Positions 11,872-20,560 of a stretch of 64,000 nucleotides of DNA are shown piece after piece (position 1 is the first letter of the stretch; every line of letters begins with the position of its first letter). Under the pieces are notes generated by a model. That model made no database searches. It saw only the letters and a list, made by a program, of their open reading frames with translations, and was not told the DNA's origin. Location of the stretch: positions 206,501 through 270,500 of the forward strand of contig NZ_CP049871.1 of NCBI RefSeq assembly GCF_011302055.1, in the 5' to 3' direction. The position numbers and the translations under genes were made by a program. Origin of the DNA: Sphingomonas sinipercae (GTDB lineage: Bacteria; Pseudomonadota; Alphaproteobacteria; Sphingomonadales; Sphingomonadaceae).

Positions 11872-12779
11872 GGCGCGACCGGTTCGCGCTCGAGCGCGGT
11901 GCGATCCCACTGCGCAAGCTCGGCCGCTGCCTCGTAGCTTCCCTGCAGAAAGCTGGTGAGCAAGGCCTCGGGATCGGCCGCCGCGCGAACCGCATCGTAG
12001 GACAGCGTGAATTCCTGGAAGTCGGCGTTCCAGCCTCCGGCATCGAGCGGCCGGTCGCGAAAGCCCGCCGGCTCCGGATAGGCGTAACTGTAGAAGAACG
12101 GCTCCGCCTCGACGGCGCCTGCTGCCCAGAAACCGGCGCTCGAAACCTCGTGGCTGTACGCTTCCCGGGTGATTCGGTCGGGAAGCCCGGGAACGCCGCC
12201 CGGATGCGCCGGCGCCGAGCGGCCGGAGAAACGGGTCACCGCCAGGTCGAAGCTGCCCCAGAAGAAATGGAGCGGGCTGGTCTTGCCGATGAAACCGGCG
12301 CGAAAGCGATCGAAGACCGGGACCATCGCCTGCAGCGCGCGATGGAGCGCAAGCGCCGCTTTGGGGTCGTAACGGCTTGGCCGCCGGTCCTGTGCAAAGG
12401 GTGTCGCATCGGCGATCTCATTGGGCCGTCCGTGAAACGTCGAAGGCAGGCCGTGCCGGTCGAGCAGGGCCCGAAGCTCGTCATGGAGCTCGGCAATGCT
12501 CTTGCCGTCGAAGCCGATGGCCGCGCGCGATCCATCGCTGACGGCCAGCGCCAGGCGATGCCGGCACAGGTCGATGGCCAGCGTGAACGTACGGCCATCG
12601 CCTGCGGCGGTCGGCAGGATCGCAAGTCCGCTGGCGGTCGGGCGCAGGGTCGCGTGCCACCCGTGGTTCACCCACGGCGCATGGGCGACCCGGATCTTGC
12701 CGAGCATCTGCGAGACGAGGTGAAGCAGCGCGAACGTGTCGTGATCGCGCGCCGGATCGAGCTTGGGCCAATCGCTCAT
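11868..12779 (-). CDS. DUF5996 family protein
   Basis: A 303-residue soluble protein of unknown function. The order of conserved blocks ([28 protein letters not shown] near 18-45, a [17 protein letters not shown] strand, and the [20 protein letters not shown] segment near 165-187) matches my memory of DUF5996. The conserved His, Trp and Phe residues hint at a ligand-binding or enzymatic pocket, but no catalytic motif is recognised. It is monocistronic, convergent with the RamB-like gene (stops share the CTAG at 11868-11871) and divergent from pheS with a gap of about 60 bases. Confidence 0.8.
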   Translation of the reverse strand: MSDWPKLDPARDHDTFALLHLVSQMLGKIRVAHAPWVNHGWHATLRPTASGLAILPTAAGDGRTFTLAIDLCRHRLALAVSDGSRAAIGFDGKSIAELHDELRALLDRHGLPSTFHGRPNEIADATPFAQDRRPSRYDPKAALALHRALQAMVPVFDRFRAGFIGKTSPLHFFWGSFDLAVTRFSGRSAPAHPGGVPGLPDRITREAYSHEVSSAGFWAAGAVEAEPFFYSYAYPEPAGFRDRPLDAGGWNADFQEFTLSYDAVRAAADPEALLTSFLQGSYEAAAELAQWDRTALEREPVAP

Positions 12780-12839
12780 CGGCGGCGATGTAGCACGCGG
12801 CTTTGCATTTTGCGCCGCGCCAAGGCTAAGCCGCGCGCC

Positions 12840-13913
12840 ATGAATGATGCCGAAAGCCTGACCCGCTCGATTGGCGAAGCGCCCGATCTAGCCGCGCTTG
12901 AGCAACTTCGCGTCGCCGCGCTGGGCAAGTCCGGAAGCGTCACCGCGCAGCTCAAGTCCCTGGGGTCGATGAGCCCGGAGGAGCGGACTGCCAAGGCGCC
13001 GCACGTCCATGCGTTGCGCGAGCAAGTCACCGCTGCCCTCGCCCAGCGCAAGGCCGCGCTTGAAAAGGCAGAGCTTGAGCGCAAGCTGGCGACCGAGAAG
13101 ATCGACCTGTCGCTGCCGGCGACCGACCTTGCGGTAGGAACTGTGCACCCGGTCAGCCAGGTGCTGGACGAGCTTGCGGAAATCTTCGCCGACCTTGGCT
13201 TCGCGGTCGCCGAAGGGCCGGAAATCGAGGATCAGTGGCACAACTTCACCGCCCTCAACATGCCGGAATTCCACCCGGCCCGGGCGATGCAGGACACTTT
13301 CTATTGCGAGCGGATCGACGGTTCCGACGCCGCCGAGCTGCACGTCCTTCGCACCCACACCTCGCCGGTGCAGGTGCGCACGATGACGTCGCAGCCGCCG
13401 CCGATCCGGATCATCGCCCCCGGCCGGGTCTACCGCTCCGACAGCGACGCGACCCACACGCCGATGTTCCACCAGGTCGAAGGGTTGGTGATCGACCGCA
13501 ACATCACCATGGGCCACCTCAAATGGACGCTTGAAACCTTCCTGAAGGCCTTTTTCGAGCGCGACGACATCGTCCTGCGCATGCGCCCGTCCTACTTCCC
13601 GTTCACCGAACCCTCGGCGGAAGTCGACGTCGGCTGGTCGATGGAAAAGGGCCGGCGGGTGGTCGGCGGAAGCGAGGGCTGGATGGAGGTGCTCGGCTCC
13701 GGGATGGTGCATCCCAAGGTCATCGCCAATTGCGGGCTCGATCCCGACGAGTGGCAGGGGTTTGCGTTCGGCACCGGCGTCGACCGGCTGGCGATGCTCA
13801 AATACGGCATGGACGACCTGCGCGCCTTCTTCGACGGCGACCTGCGCTGGCTCAAGCATTACGGCTTCCGCGCACTCGACGTGCCGACATTGTCCGGCGG
13901 GGTGGGCGCATGA
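12840..13913 (+). CDS. pheS: Phenylalanine--tRNA ligase alpha subunit
   Basis: Catalytic subunit of the (alpha-beta)2 PheRS that charges tRNA-Phe. 357 residues from the ATG at 12840-12842; the reading frame is open far upstream, but only this start gives the normal size and N-terminus. The N-terminal coiled coil (about 1-95) is followed by the class II core: [22 protein letters not shown], the motif 2 region around [20 protein letters not shown], and motif 3 near [11 protein letters not shown]. The TGA overlaps the pheT ATG (ATGA at 13910-13913), giving coupled translation. Confidence 0.96.
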   Translation: MNDAESLTRSIGEAPDLAALEQLRVAALGKSGSVTAQLKSLGSMSPEERTAKAPHVHALREQVTAALAQRKAALEKAELERKLATEKIDLSLPATDLAVGTVHPVSQVLDELAEIFADLGFAVAEGPEIEDQWHNFTALNMPEFHPARAMQDTFYCERIDGSDAAELHVLRTHTSPVQVRTMTSQPPPIRIIAPGRVYRSDSDATHTPMFHQVEGLVIDRNITMGHLKWTLETFLKAFFERDDIVLRMRPSYFPFTEPSAEVDVGWSMEKGRRVVGGSEGWMEVLGSGMVHPKVIANCGLDPDEWQGFAFGTGVDRLAMLKYGMDDLRAFFDGDLRWLKHYGFRALDVPTLSGGVGA

Positions 13914-16276
13914 AGTTCTCGCTCTCCTGGCTGAAAGCGCACCTCGACACCGAAGCGGACGCGGCGGCGCTGGCCGAACGGATGACCGCCATCGGCCTTG
14001 AGGTTGAAGCGGTCACTGACCGGGCCGAGGCGCTGGCGCCGTTCAAGGTGGCCAGGGTGCTGACGGCGCAAAAGCATCCGCAGGCCGACAAGCTGCAAGT
14101 CCTCACCGTCGATGCCGGCCCGGAAATCAACCACGGAGCGCCGATCCAGGTCGTCTGCGGCGCGCCCAACGCCCGCGCCGGCATGGTCGGCGTGTTCGGC
14201 CCGCCCGGCGCCTACGTCCCCGGCAGCGACATGACGCTCAAGGTCGCGGCTATCCGCGGCGTCGAGAGCAATGGCATGATGTGTTCGGTCCGCGAGCTGC
14301 AGCTCGGCGATGAGCATGACGGGATCATCGAACTGCCCGCCGACGCGCCGATCGGCGCCGCTTTCGCCGATTTTGCCGAGCTCAACGATCCGGTGTTCGA
14401 CGTCGCGATCACGCCCGACCGTGCCGATTGCATGGGCGTGCGCGGGATCGCCCGCGACCTCGCCGCAGCCGGCGCTGGACAGCTCAAGCCGCTGACGGTC
14501 CCGCAGATCGAAGGCAGGTTCGCCTCGCCGATCGCAATCCGTATCGAGGATGAGGAGGGCTGCCCCGCCTTTTTCGGTCGCGCGATCCGCGGCGTGCGCA
14601 ACGGCAGCAGCCCCGAATGGATGCAGCGCCGGCTCAAGTCGGCGGGCCAGCGGCCGATCTCGGCCATCGTCGACATCACCAATTACGTGATGCTCGACCT
14701 CGGCCGCCCAAGCCACGCTTACGACGTCGCCAAGCTCGACGGTGCGCTGGTTGCCCGCCGAGCGAGGGAGGGCGAGCGCGTGCTCGCGCTCAACGAAAAG
14801 GAATATGCGCTCGACCCGTCGATGACGGTGATCGCCGACGAACGCCGGGTTCACGACATCGCCGGGATCATGGGCGGCGAGGACTCCGGCCTGTCGCCCG
14901 ACACGACGCAAGTGATGCTCGAAGTCGCGTACTTCGCGCCGGACCGCATCGCCCGCACCGGCCAGCAGCTGGCGCTGACCAGCGATGCGCGCACCCGTTT
15001 CGAGCGGGGGGTCGATCCGGCGTTCCTCGGCGACGCGCTGGAGATTCTGACCGGCCTGATCCTCGAGCATTGCGGCGGCGAGGCGTCGGAAGCGCTGCAT
15101 ATCGGCAAGCCTCCGCTCGACCAGCCGGAGATCGCCTTCAGGCCCGAGCGGGCGCTTGGCCTGGGCGCGCTCGATGTGCCGGTTGACCGACAGCGCGCGA
15201 TCCTGCTGTCGCTCGGCTTTGAATTCGTCGGCGACGACCGGGTCCGGGCGCCGAGCTGGCGGCGCGACATCGACGGGACTGCCGACCTGGTCGAAGAAGT
15301 ACTCCGCATCGAGGGCTATGAGTCCATCCCATCGACCCCGCTTGAGCGCGTAGCTGGCGTGGCCAGGCCCACCGCGACGCCGTCGCAGCGGGTCGAGCGG
15401 AAGGTTCGCCGTGCCGCCGCGACGCTCGGCCTGGACGAGGCCGTGACCTGGAGCTTCGTCTCCGAAGCCGAAGCCGCCCCATTCGATGCCGCATGGCGGG
15501 TCGCCAACCCGATCAGCGAAGAATTGAAAATCATGCGGCCGTCGCTGCTGCCGGGCCTGGTCGCCGCGGCCCGGCGCAACGCCAATCGCGGTTCGGCGAG
15601 CATCCGGCTGGTCGAAATCGGGCGGCGTTACCTCGCCGATGCCGAACGCCCGACGGTGACCTTCATCCTGTCGGGCCAGAAGGCAGATCGGGACTGGCAG
15701 TCGGGCAAGGCGCAGCCGTTCGACGCGTTCGACGCGAAGGCGCACGTGCTGGCCTTGCTCGAAGCCGCCGGAGCGCCGGTCGCCAACCTCCAAGTGCTGG
15801 CCGACGCTGGGCCCAACTGGCATCCCGGCCGTTCCGCCCGCCTTGGCCTGGGGCCGAAGACGATCCTGGCGAGCTTCGGCGAGCTTCACCCGCAATTGGC
15901 CAGGACGCTCGATGCGCCGGCCCCGCTGGTCGCGGGCGAGATCTATCTCGACGCAATTCCGGCGCCGCGCAGTTCGAGCCGCACCCGTGCCCGCTTCGCG
16001 CCGCCCGCGCTGCAGCCGGTCACCCGCGATTTCGCTTTCTTCGTGCCGGCCGGGCTGACCGCCGATGCGTTGGCCAGGGCGATCCGCGGCGCCGACAAGG
16101 ACGCGATCGTATCGGTTCGGCTGTTCGACCGCTTCGAAGGCGGCGAGGGACTGTCGCTTGCCTTCGAAGTCTCGCTGCAGCCGGGCGAGAAGAGCTTCAC
16201 GGACGAGCAGATCGGCGCAATCTCGCAGCGCATCGTCGCCGCCGCCGAGAAACTTGGCGCCAGGCTACGCGGCTGA
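13910..16276 (+). CDS. pheT: Phenylalanine--tRNA ligase beta subunit
   Basis: Structural and editing subunit of PheRS, 788 residues. Domains in order: N-terminal B1, a tRNA-binding EMAP-like domain (about 39-150, with [15 protein letters not shown]), the B3/B4 editing region (about 210-390, [17 protein letters not shown]), B5 (about 400-475, with [10 protein letters not shown]), the catalytic-like core, and a C-terminal anticodon-recognition FDX-ACB domain (about 695-788, [15 protein letters not shown]). It starts in the ATGA overlap with pheS. Its 3' end overlaps the 3' end of the convergent acyltransferase gene by 12 bases. Confidence 0.96.
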   Translation: MKFSLSWLKAHLDTEADAAALAERMTAIGLEVEAVTDRAEALAPFKVARVLTAQKHPQADKLQVLTVDAGPEINHGAPIQVVCGAPNARAGMVGVFGPPGAYVPGSDMTLKVAAIRGVESNGMMCSVRELQLGDEHDGIIELPADAPIGAAFADFAELNDPVFDVAITPDRADCMGVRGIARDLAAAGAGQLKPLTVPQIEGRFASPIAIRIEDEEGCPAFFGRAIRGVRNGSSPEWMQRRLKSAGQRPISAIVDITNYVMLDLGRPSHAYDVAKLDGALVARRAREGERVLALNEKEYALDPSMTVIADERRVHDIAGIMGGEDSGLSPDTTQVMLEVAYFAPDRIARTGQQLALTSDARTRFERGVDPAFLGDALEILTGLILEHCGGEASEALHIGKPPLDQPEIAFRPERALGLGALDVPVDRQRAILLSLGFEFVGDDRVRAPSWRRDIDGTADLVEEVLRIEGYESIPSTPLERVAGVARPTATPSQRVERKVRRAAATLGLDEAVTWSFVSEAEAAPFDAAWRVANPISEELKIMRPSLLPGLVAAARRNANRGSASIRLVEIGRRYLADAERPTVTFILSGQKADRDWQSGKAQPFDAFDAKAHVLALLEAAGAPVANLQVLADAGPNWHPGRSARLGLGPKTILASFGELHPQLARTLDAPAPLVAGEIYLDAIPAPRSSSRTRARFAPPALQPVTRDFAFFVPAGLTADALARAIRGADKDAIVSVRLFDRFEGGEGLSLAFEVSLQPGEKSFTDEQIGAISQRIVAAAEKLGARLRG

Positions 16277-16960
16277 TTCCAGCGCGTTGATTGCCGAATG
16301 CACGCGCCGCTCGATTTCGTCGCGCGGCAAGCCGGCGGGAATGGCGTCGCCAACCACGAAATGGATCGTGCCCGGCTGCTTGACGAGCCCGCGGCCCCAC
16401 AGCCGGCCGCTGTCCATCGCCACCGGCACGACGGGCAGGCCAAGCGCGCGATAAAGCCCCGCGAAACCGGCGCCCAGCGGCGGCGTCTCCCCCGGCCTGA
16501 CTCGGGTTCCTTCGGGATAGATCATCACCGGCCGGCCGGCTTCCTTGGCGGCGCGGGCTTCGCGCATCATCGCCCGAAGCGCCTTCGCGCCGGCGTCGCG
16601 GTCGACGACGATGACGCCATAGCGGCGGGTCAGCCAGCCGAAGAGCGGGATGTCGGACAATTCGCGCTTCAGCACCACGACCGGCGTTCGCGCGATCCGC
16701 ATCATTTCCGTGGTTTCGAACATCGACTGGTGCTTGACCGCGATCAGGTAGCCGCCTTCCGGCACCTGTCCTTGCACCGCGACCCGGATGCGCAGCAGGT
16801 GCCGCGCGAGCCAGTGATTGAAGTCGCACCAGCCGTGCACCACCCCGCGCATCGGCGCGGTACCGAACAGGCTCGCCGAAATGCCGGCGAGGACGAACAG
16901 CGCCGTCCCCGGATAAAAGATCGCCGCGTAGAGGATGGAGCGGAGCAGCCGCACGATCAA
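16265..16960 (-). CDS. plsC: 1-acyl-sn-glycerol-3-phosphate acyltransferase family protein
   Basis: Acylates lysophosphatidic acid at the inner membrane in phospholipid synthesis (family role). The 231-residue product has an N-terminal membrane segment (about 5-32) and acyltransferase motifs: H77-QSMF-E82 in place of the usual HxxxxD, and YPEGTR at 148-153. Replacement of Asp by Glu in motif I is the one unusual feature. The start is taken as TTG at 16960, whose TTGA overlaps the ydcF stop; a GTG two codons on (16954) is the alternative. It is the last gene of ftsE-ftsX-ydcF-plsC. A related lyso-lipid acyltransferase is possible. Confidence 0.85.
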   Translation of the reverse strand: MIVRLLRSILYAAIFYPGTALFVLAGISASLFGTAPMRGVVHGWCDFNHWLARHLLRIRVAVQGQVPEGGYLIAVKHQSMFETTEMMRIARTPVVVLKRELSDIPLFGWLTRRYGVIVVDRDAGAKALRAMMREARAAKEAGRPVMIYPEGTRVRPGETPPLGAGFAGLYRALGLPVVPVAMDSGRLWGRGLVKQPGTIHFVVGDAIPAGLPRDEIERRVHSAINALESAA

Positions 16961-17490
16961 AGCTCCAGCAGCACCGCGACCCGGCGCAGGAGATATTTGT
17001 TATATTCCGCGAACAGCGTGAGGAACGACGGCTGGGTCCGCGCCGCATCCGGGACGACTTCGTAGCGATCGTCGAGCACGCGGGCGAATTCGTAGCGCGC
17101 GCGGCGCATGTGCCAGTCGCTGGTGATCAGCCGGAACGAACGATAGCCATGCTTGTCGAGCCAGCGGCCGGTTTCCTCCGCGTTCGACCTGGTGTCGACG
17201 GAGACGCTGTCCAGGTCGACGCAGCAATTGAGCAGCCGGCTCCGCTTCTTCCCCAGCCTTGCCGCCAGGTCGGGCTTGGTCACCGACGGGTCGACCCCTG
17301 AAATGAGCAGCCGCCGGGCTTTCTTGGCCAACAGCACGTCCATCGCATGTTCGATCCGGCCGCTGCCGCCGGTCAGCACGACCGCCGCATCGGTCTTGCC
17401 CGCGGTGGCGGGACGCCCGAGCGTCACCGCGAACAGGATGAAGCCGAGCGCGTAAAGCAGCAGCAGGAAGGCGAGGAAGCGAGCGATCAC
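16957..17490 (-). CDS. YdcF family protein (DUF218)
   Basis: A 177-residue inner-membrane protein with one N-terminal hydrophobic helix (about 3-22) and a Rossmann-like DUF218 domain: AAVVLTGGSGRIEHAM near 37-52, the SVDTRSNAEETGRW block and the ITSDWHMRRA motif. Relatives such as SanA and ElyC act in envelope or peptidoglycan homeostasis; the exact function is unknown. The start is set at GTG 17490, whose GTGA overlaps the ftsX stop. The longer open frame upstream is antisense-like sequence inside ftsX. The stop overlaps the plsC start, so the four genes are translated as a coupled chain. Confidence 0.8.
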   Translation of the reverse strand: MIARFLAFLLLLYALGFILFAVTLGRPATAGKTDAAVVLTGGSGRIEHAMDVLLAKKARRLLISGVDPSVTKPDLAARLGKKRSRLLNCCVDLDSVSVDTRSNAEETGRWLDKHGYRSFRLITSDWHMRRARYEFARVLDDRYEVVPDAARTQPSFLTLFAEYNKYLLRRVAVLLEL

Positions 17491-18347
17491 AGGTTTTGTC
17501 GCAATGCCCTGAGCACCGTCCATCGCGCAACCGCGACCGCCAGGATGACGGCGATGAGGGGCAAGGCGGCAAGCACCGCATATTCGCGCGTGCCGAGCGG
17601 CGCCGTGCCGAACATGTCGCCGGCAAAGGCTGCGCCGGAGCCGCCGATCAGCAGGAGGGAAAGCGCGGCGACAAGGCTTCCGGCCACCGCCCCGACCGCT
17701 GCATCGAGCCCGATCTTGTGCTGGAACAGCCGCGTCAACTGGCTGTCGGTGGCGCCGATGCCGTGCATCACGTCGATCGTCGGGCGGTGGGTGTCGAAGG
17801 CGCCGCGCGCGGCCAGGACGACGGCGGCGGCGGTCGCGAAGAAGATCAGGAGGACCAGCGACAAGGCCAGCCATTGCAGCATCCGAAGCGATCCGAGCAA
17901 CGGCCGAAGCTCGCTGCTTTCGGCGACGAGCGACGATCCCGGCGCCAGGTCCTGCACCCGTTTCCGAAGCCCGGCGACGTCGGCGCCCGGCCGCAATTGC
18001 AGAGTGATCAAAGCGGGCACCGGCAGGTCGGTGACGTTGGCTGCATCGCCCATCCAGCGGCGCAGCGTCTCCCGCATCTCCTGCTCGGGGATCGGCTCTG
18101 CAACCACCACTTCCGGCGCCTTGCGCACTGCCCGTGTCGCCGCTTCAAGCTGGCCCGGCGACGGGTCGGCAAGCTGCACGACGACGCGATGCTCGACGCC
18201 CTGGGCGATCGCGCCGGCGGCCCGTGACAAGGCCAGCCCGGCGGCCCCGACGACGATCATCGCAAAGACCATGATCGCGACCACCGCCACGCTTGGCAGG
18301 TGGAAGCCTTCGAACGGCAACAGCCGGCGTTCGGCGGAGGCGATCAT
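17487..18347 (-). CDS. ftsX: Cell division protein FtsX
   Basis: Membrane partner of the FtsE ATPase. In other bacteria FtsEX sits at the division ring and activates periplasmic peptidoglycan hydrolases. The 286-residue product has four predicted membrane segments (about 20-40, 160-185, 215-240 and 250-275), with a periplasmic loop between the first two (about 45-155) where the hydrolase activator would bind. Typical family text is seen in PLLGSLRMLQWLALSL and MHGIGATDSQLTRLFQ. The start overlaps the ftsE stop by 4 bases. The N-terminus is short, without a long cytoplasmic extension. Confidence 0.92.
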   Translation of the reverse strand: MIASAERRLLPFEGFHLPSVAVVAIMVFAMIVVGAAGLALSRAAGAIAQGVEHRVVVQLADPSPGQLEAATRAVRKAPEVVVAEPIPEQEMRETLRRWMGDAANVTDLPVPALITLQLRPGADVAGLRKRVQDLAPGSSLVAESSELRPLLGSLRMLQWLALSLVLLIFFATAAAVVLAARGAFDTHRPTIDVMHGIGATDSQLTRLFQHKIGLDAAVGAVAGSLVAALSLLLIGGSGAAFAGDMFGTAPLGTREYAVLAALPLIAVILAVAVARWTVLRALRQNL

Positions 18348-19117
18348 GCCGGCGCCGTCCGGCGCGGCGGGTTCTTCAGGCCCCCGGTCGGGTCATTGAG
18401 TGCCCCGCCCTCCAGCCGCAGCCGCTCCGCGCTGGGGTTTGCGGCGATCAGGTTGATGTCGTGGGTGGCGACCACCACTGTCGTGCCAAGCCCGTTGAGC
18501 GCGTTGAACAAATGCAGCAGCCTTGACGCCATGTCGGCGTCCACGTTGCCGGTCGGCTCGTCGGCGACCAGCAGCTCCGGCTGGCTGATCACCGCCCGCG
18601 CAATCGCGACGCGCTGCTGCTCGCCGCCGGACAGGGTCGCCGGCCGGGCCCCGGCGCGGTCGGCCAGCCCAACCCATTCGAGCATCTCGCGAACCGGCCC
18701 GTCGACGTCCCGCTCCGACTTGCCGGCGATGCGCAGCGGCAGCGCGACATTTTCAAAGGCGGTCAGGTGGCGAACGAGGCGGAAGTCCTGGAACACGACG
18801 CCGATACGGCGACGAAAACCGGGCAGGTCTTCACGAGGCGCATCGCTCAATTCCTGCCCGAACAGGCGGATCCGACCCCGCGTCGGGCGCTGCGCCAGGT
18901 ACAGGAGTTTCAGCAACGACGTCTTGCCCGCGCCCGACGGCCCGGTGAGGAAATAGAATCGGCCGCGGTCCAGGCGGAAGTCGAGGTCGCGAAGCACCTC
19001 GGCGCCGGTTCCGTAACGCAGGCCAACACTATCGAACTCGACGATCGGCGTCAGTTGACCGGCCCTCCCCAACCATTCTCTCGCACAGCCGACGCCGCCT
19101 TGCCAACGCCCGCTCAT
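18344..19117 (-). CDS. ftsE: Cell division ATP-binding protein FtsE
   Basis: ABC-type ATPase of the FtsEX division complex. It shows Walker A GPSGAGKTS, Q-loop VVFQDFRLV, signature LSGGEQQRVAIARA, Walker B LLVADEPTGN and switch ATHD. The start is uncertain. The ATG at 19117 gives 257 residues with about 24 extra N-terminal residues compared with the usual FtsE. A GGGGAGGG Shine-Dalgarno-like run lies inside that extension. It points to a non-standard start near 19054 (CTG) just before TPIVEFDSVGLRYG; a TTG at 19072 is another option. It is divergent from the zinc-ribbon gene and first in the ftsE-ftsX-ydcF-plsC operon. Confidence 0.92.
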   Translation of the reverse strand: MSGRWQGGVGCAREWLGRAGQLTPIVEFDSVGLRYGTGAEVLRDLDFRLDRGRFYFLTGPSGAGKTSLLKLLYLAQRPTRGRIRLFGQELSDAPREDLPGFRRRIGVVFQDFRLVRHLTAFENVALPLRIAGKSERDVDGPVREMLEWVGLADRAGARPATLSGGEQQRVAIARAVISQPELLVADEPTGNVDADMASRLLHLFNALNGLGTTVVVATHDINLIAANPSAERLRLEGGALNDPTGGLKNPPRRTAPA

Positions 19118-19161
19118 TCCTGTTTACCCGGAGTACACTCGGAGGGAAGGTACGAGGCGAC

Positions 19162-20040
19162 ATGATCCTGACCTGCCCGGCTTGCGGCACGCAATATGCG
19201 GTGAAAGACGGCGCCATTCCGCCCCAGGGCCGGAAGGTGCGGTGCGCGTCCTGCGGTGAAAGCTGGCACCAGCAACCCGAAGGCGGCGACGCGGCCGCTC
19301 AAGCGGACAATGGCGAAACCGCCCAGGCGGCGGGCGATCCGAAGCCGATGGCAATGGCTCCCGAGGCCGAACCCGCGCCAGCCGCTGGATCGTTCGACGA
19401 TCCGGCCGCACAACCGGCGGACGACGACGGCCTGGGCTTTTCGACGGTTCCGCCGATCGCACCCGGCCCGGCCGGGGTCGAGGCGCCCTCGGCCGTGCCA
19501 ATTCCGACCGATGACGGGTGGGACATCGTTTCCCGGCGCGACATGGAGCGGGAGTTCGATCCCGAAAAGGAAATCCCCGACGCGCGCGAGCTGGACGAGC
19601 TGCGCGACGAGACCGGGGAGGACCGCCGCCGCAACTGGGGCATGGCGGTCGCTCTGGCCCTGGTCCTCGTGATCGCGCTCGCTGCTGCATTCTGGCTGCT
19701 CGCGCCGGATTCGCTGCGCCGCTCGATCGGCTTCGGCAGCGCCAGTGCATCGCCGCTGCAAATCACCGCCCAGGGCGGACGACAGAAACTCGCCAGCGGC
19801 AACGAATTGCTGGTGGTGAGCGGGCGCGTCGTCAATCCGAGCACCGAAGCGCAGCGGATCCCGCCGATCCAGGCGCGGCTGCTCGGTGCCGGCGGCAAGG
19901 TCCTATACAGCTGGACGATCGCTCCACCGGCGACCAGCCTGCCGCCCGGCGGAAGCACCAGCTTCAGCAGCGCGGAAGTCGACGTGCCGAGCGGCGGCGA
20001 CGATATCGCCGTCTCCTTCGGTCGACCCGTCCGGGGTTAA
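19162..20040 (+). CDS. MJ0042-type zinc-ribbon membrane protein (DUF3426-like)
   Basis: A 292-residue protein. It has an N-terminal zinc ribbon with C5-x2-C8 and C28-x2-C31 (MJ0042 type). A long acidic and Pro/Ala-rich linker (about 40-155) follows. One transmembrane helix (about 160-180) leads to a periplasmic domain (about 190-292) with the pattern LVVSGRVVNPSTEAQRIPPI, which resembles DUF3426. The ribbon would be cytoplasmic, and such proteins may link nucleic-acid or protein binding to the envelope; the function is not known. The ATG at 19162 follows GGAGGGAAGG. It is divergent from ftsE, an arrangement I recall from other alphaproteobacteria. Confidence 0.82.
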   Translation: MILTCPACGTQYAVKDGAIPPQGRKVRCASCGESWHQQPEGGDAAAQADNGETAQAAGDPKPMAMAPEAEPAPAAGSFDDPAAQPADDDGLGFSTVPPIAPGPAGVEAPSAVPIPTDDGWDIVSRRDMEREFDPEKEIPDARELDELRDETGEDRRRNWGMAVALALVLVIALAAAFWLLAPDSLRRSIGFGSASASPLQITAQGGRQKLASGNELLVVSGRVVNPSTEAQRIPPIQARLLGAGGKVLYSWTIAPPATSLPPGGSTSFSSAEVDVPSGGDDIAVSFGRPVRG

Positions 20041-20041
20041 C

Positions 20042-20251
20042 TTACTGGAATTCCACTAGTTTCGCTGGGCGCAGAGTGCCGTCCAGTTCGCGGAACTGAG
20101 TCTTCCTGAGCTGCGCTTCGGCGCTTTCCTGCCCGAGCTTGACCCGCGACCCGCTGACGATCCGAACGCTCGCGCGCGCCTGCTCGACGATCCGCGACGG
20201 CGGAGAGGGCGTGGCGGCGGCTGCCGCGGCAAGGGCGAAGACGACCATCAT
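20042..20251 (-). CDS. Small exported protein of unknown function
   Basis: From the ATG at 20251 this gives 69 residues; an in-frame TTG at 20311 would add 20 and overrun a promoter-like box. The N-terminus (MMVVFALAAAAAAT) is a signal or anchor segment. The mature part is short and basic, with ASVRIVSGSRVKLG, a pattern seen in small sphingomonad exported proteins. No domain is recognised. A CtrA-like box lies 34-48 bases upstream. The stop is one base from the stop of the convergent zinc-ribbon gene. The coding call rests on frame, signal sequence and position. Confidence 0.55.
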   Translation of the reverse strand: MMVVFALAAAAAATPSPPSRIVEQARASVRIVSGSRVKLGQESAEAQLRKTQFRELDGTLRPAKLVEFQ

Positions 20252-20284
20252 TAGTGACAGCCTAACGAACTGCCGGCGCAATGG

Positions 20285-20299
20285 TAAACGTCTTGTTAG
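20285..20299 (-). promoter_or_regulatory. CtrA-like box upstream of the small exported protein
   Basis: On the minus strand it reads CTAA-N7-TTTA followed by CCAT. The CtrA consensus is TTAA-N7-TTAA, often with CC after the second half, so there is one mismatch in each half. It shares TTTACCAT with the box upstream of the pilin gene. Site assignment is by motif only. Confidence 0.35.
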
Positions 20300-20408
20300 G
20301 GATTGTTCCAAAATGGAGCAGAACAGCGGCGTTGCGCCGGGTCCGAGGCTTTGGTAGAGGCGCCGCCTTGCCAGTCGCGGCCATCCGGCCGCAACCTTTC
20401 ATGCACGT

Positions 20409-20495
20409 GCGGTCGTGGCGGAACTGGTAGACGCGCAACGTTGAGGTCGTTGTGGCCGAAAGGCCGTGGAAGTTCGAGTCTTCTCGACCGCACCA
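20409..20495 (+). tRNA. tRNA-Leu (anticodon GAG)
   Basis: 87 bases with CCA encoded. Acceptor stem GCGGTCG (20409-20415) pairs with CGACCGC (20485-20491). The anticodon loop TTGAGGT lies between AACG and CGTT and gives anticodon GAG, reading CUC and CUU. A long variable arm (TGGCCGAAAGGCCG region) fits the class II tRNA-Leu shape, and the T-loop TTCGAGTC is present. It lies between the small exported gene and the usher gene. Confidence 0.95.
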
Positions 20496-20543
20496 GCATG
20501 GACGCCGCCGGACCTACCGGCGTGCCCAATGTCCTGAATTCGA

Positions 20544-20560
20544 AGTCGTCTCGGACGACT
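20544..20560 (-). terminator. Possible terminator hairpin after the usher gene
   Basis: Perfect 7-base stem AGTCGTC (20544-20550) with GACGACT (20554-20560) and a 3-base loop, starting at the usher stop codon. A second hairpin, CGCCGG (20506-20511) with CCGGCG (20517-20522), follows. There is no T run, so termination is uncertain. Confidence 0.4.

Noticed and set aside
13859-15895. Long minus-strand open frame opposite pheT
   Set aside because: Antisense shadow in high-GC sequence; pheT is complete and recognisable on the plus strand.
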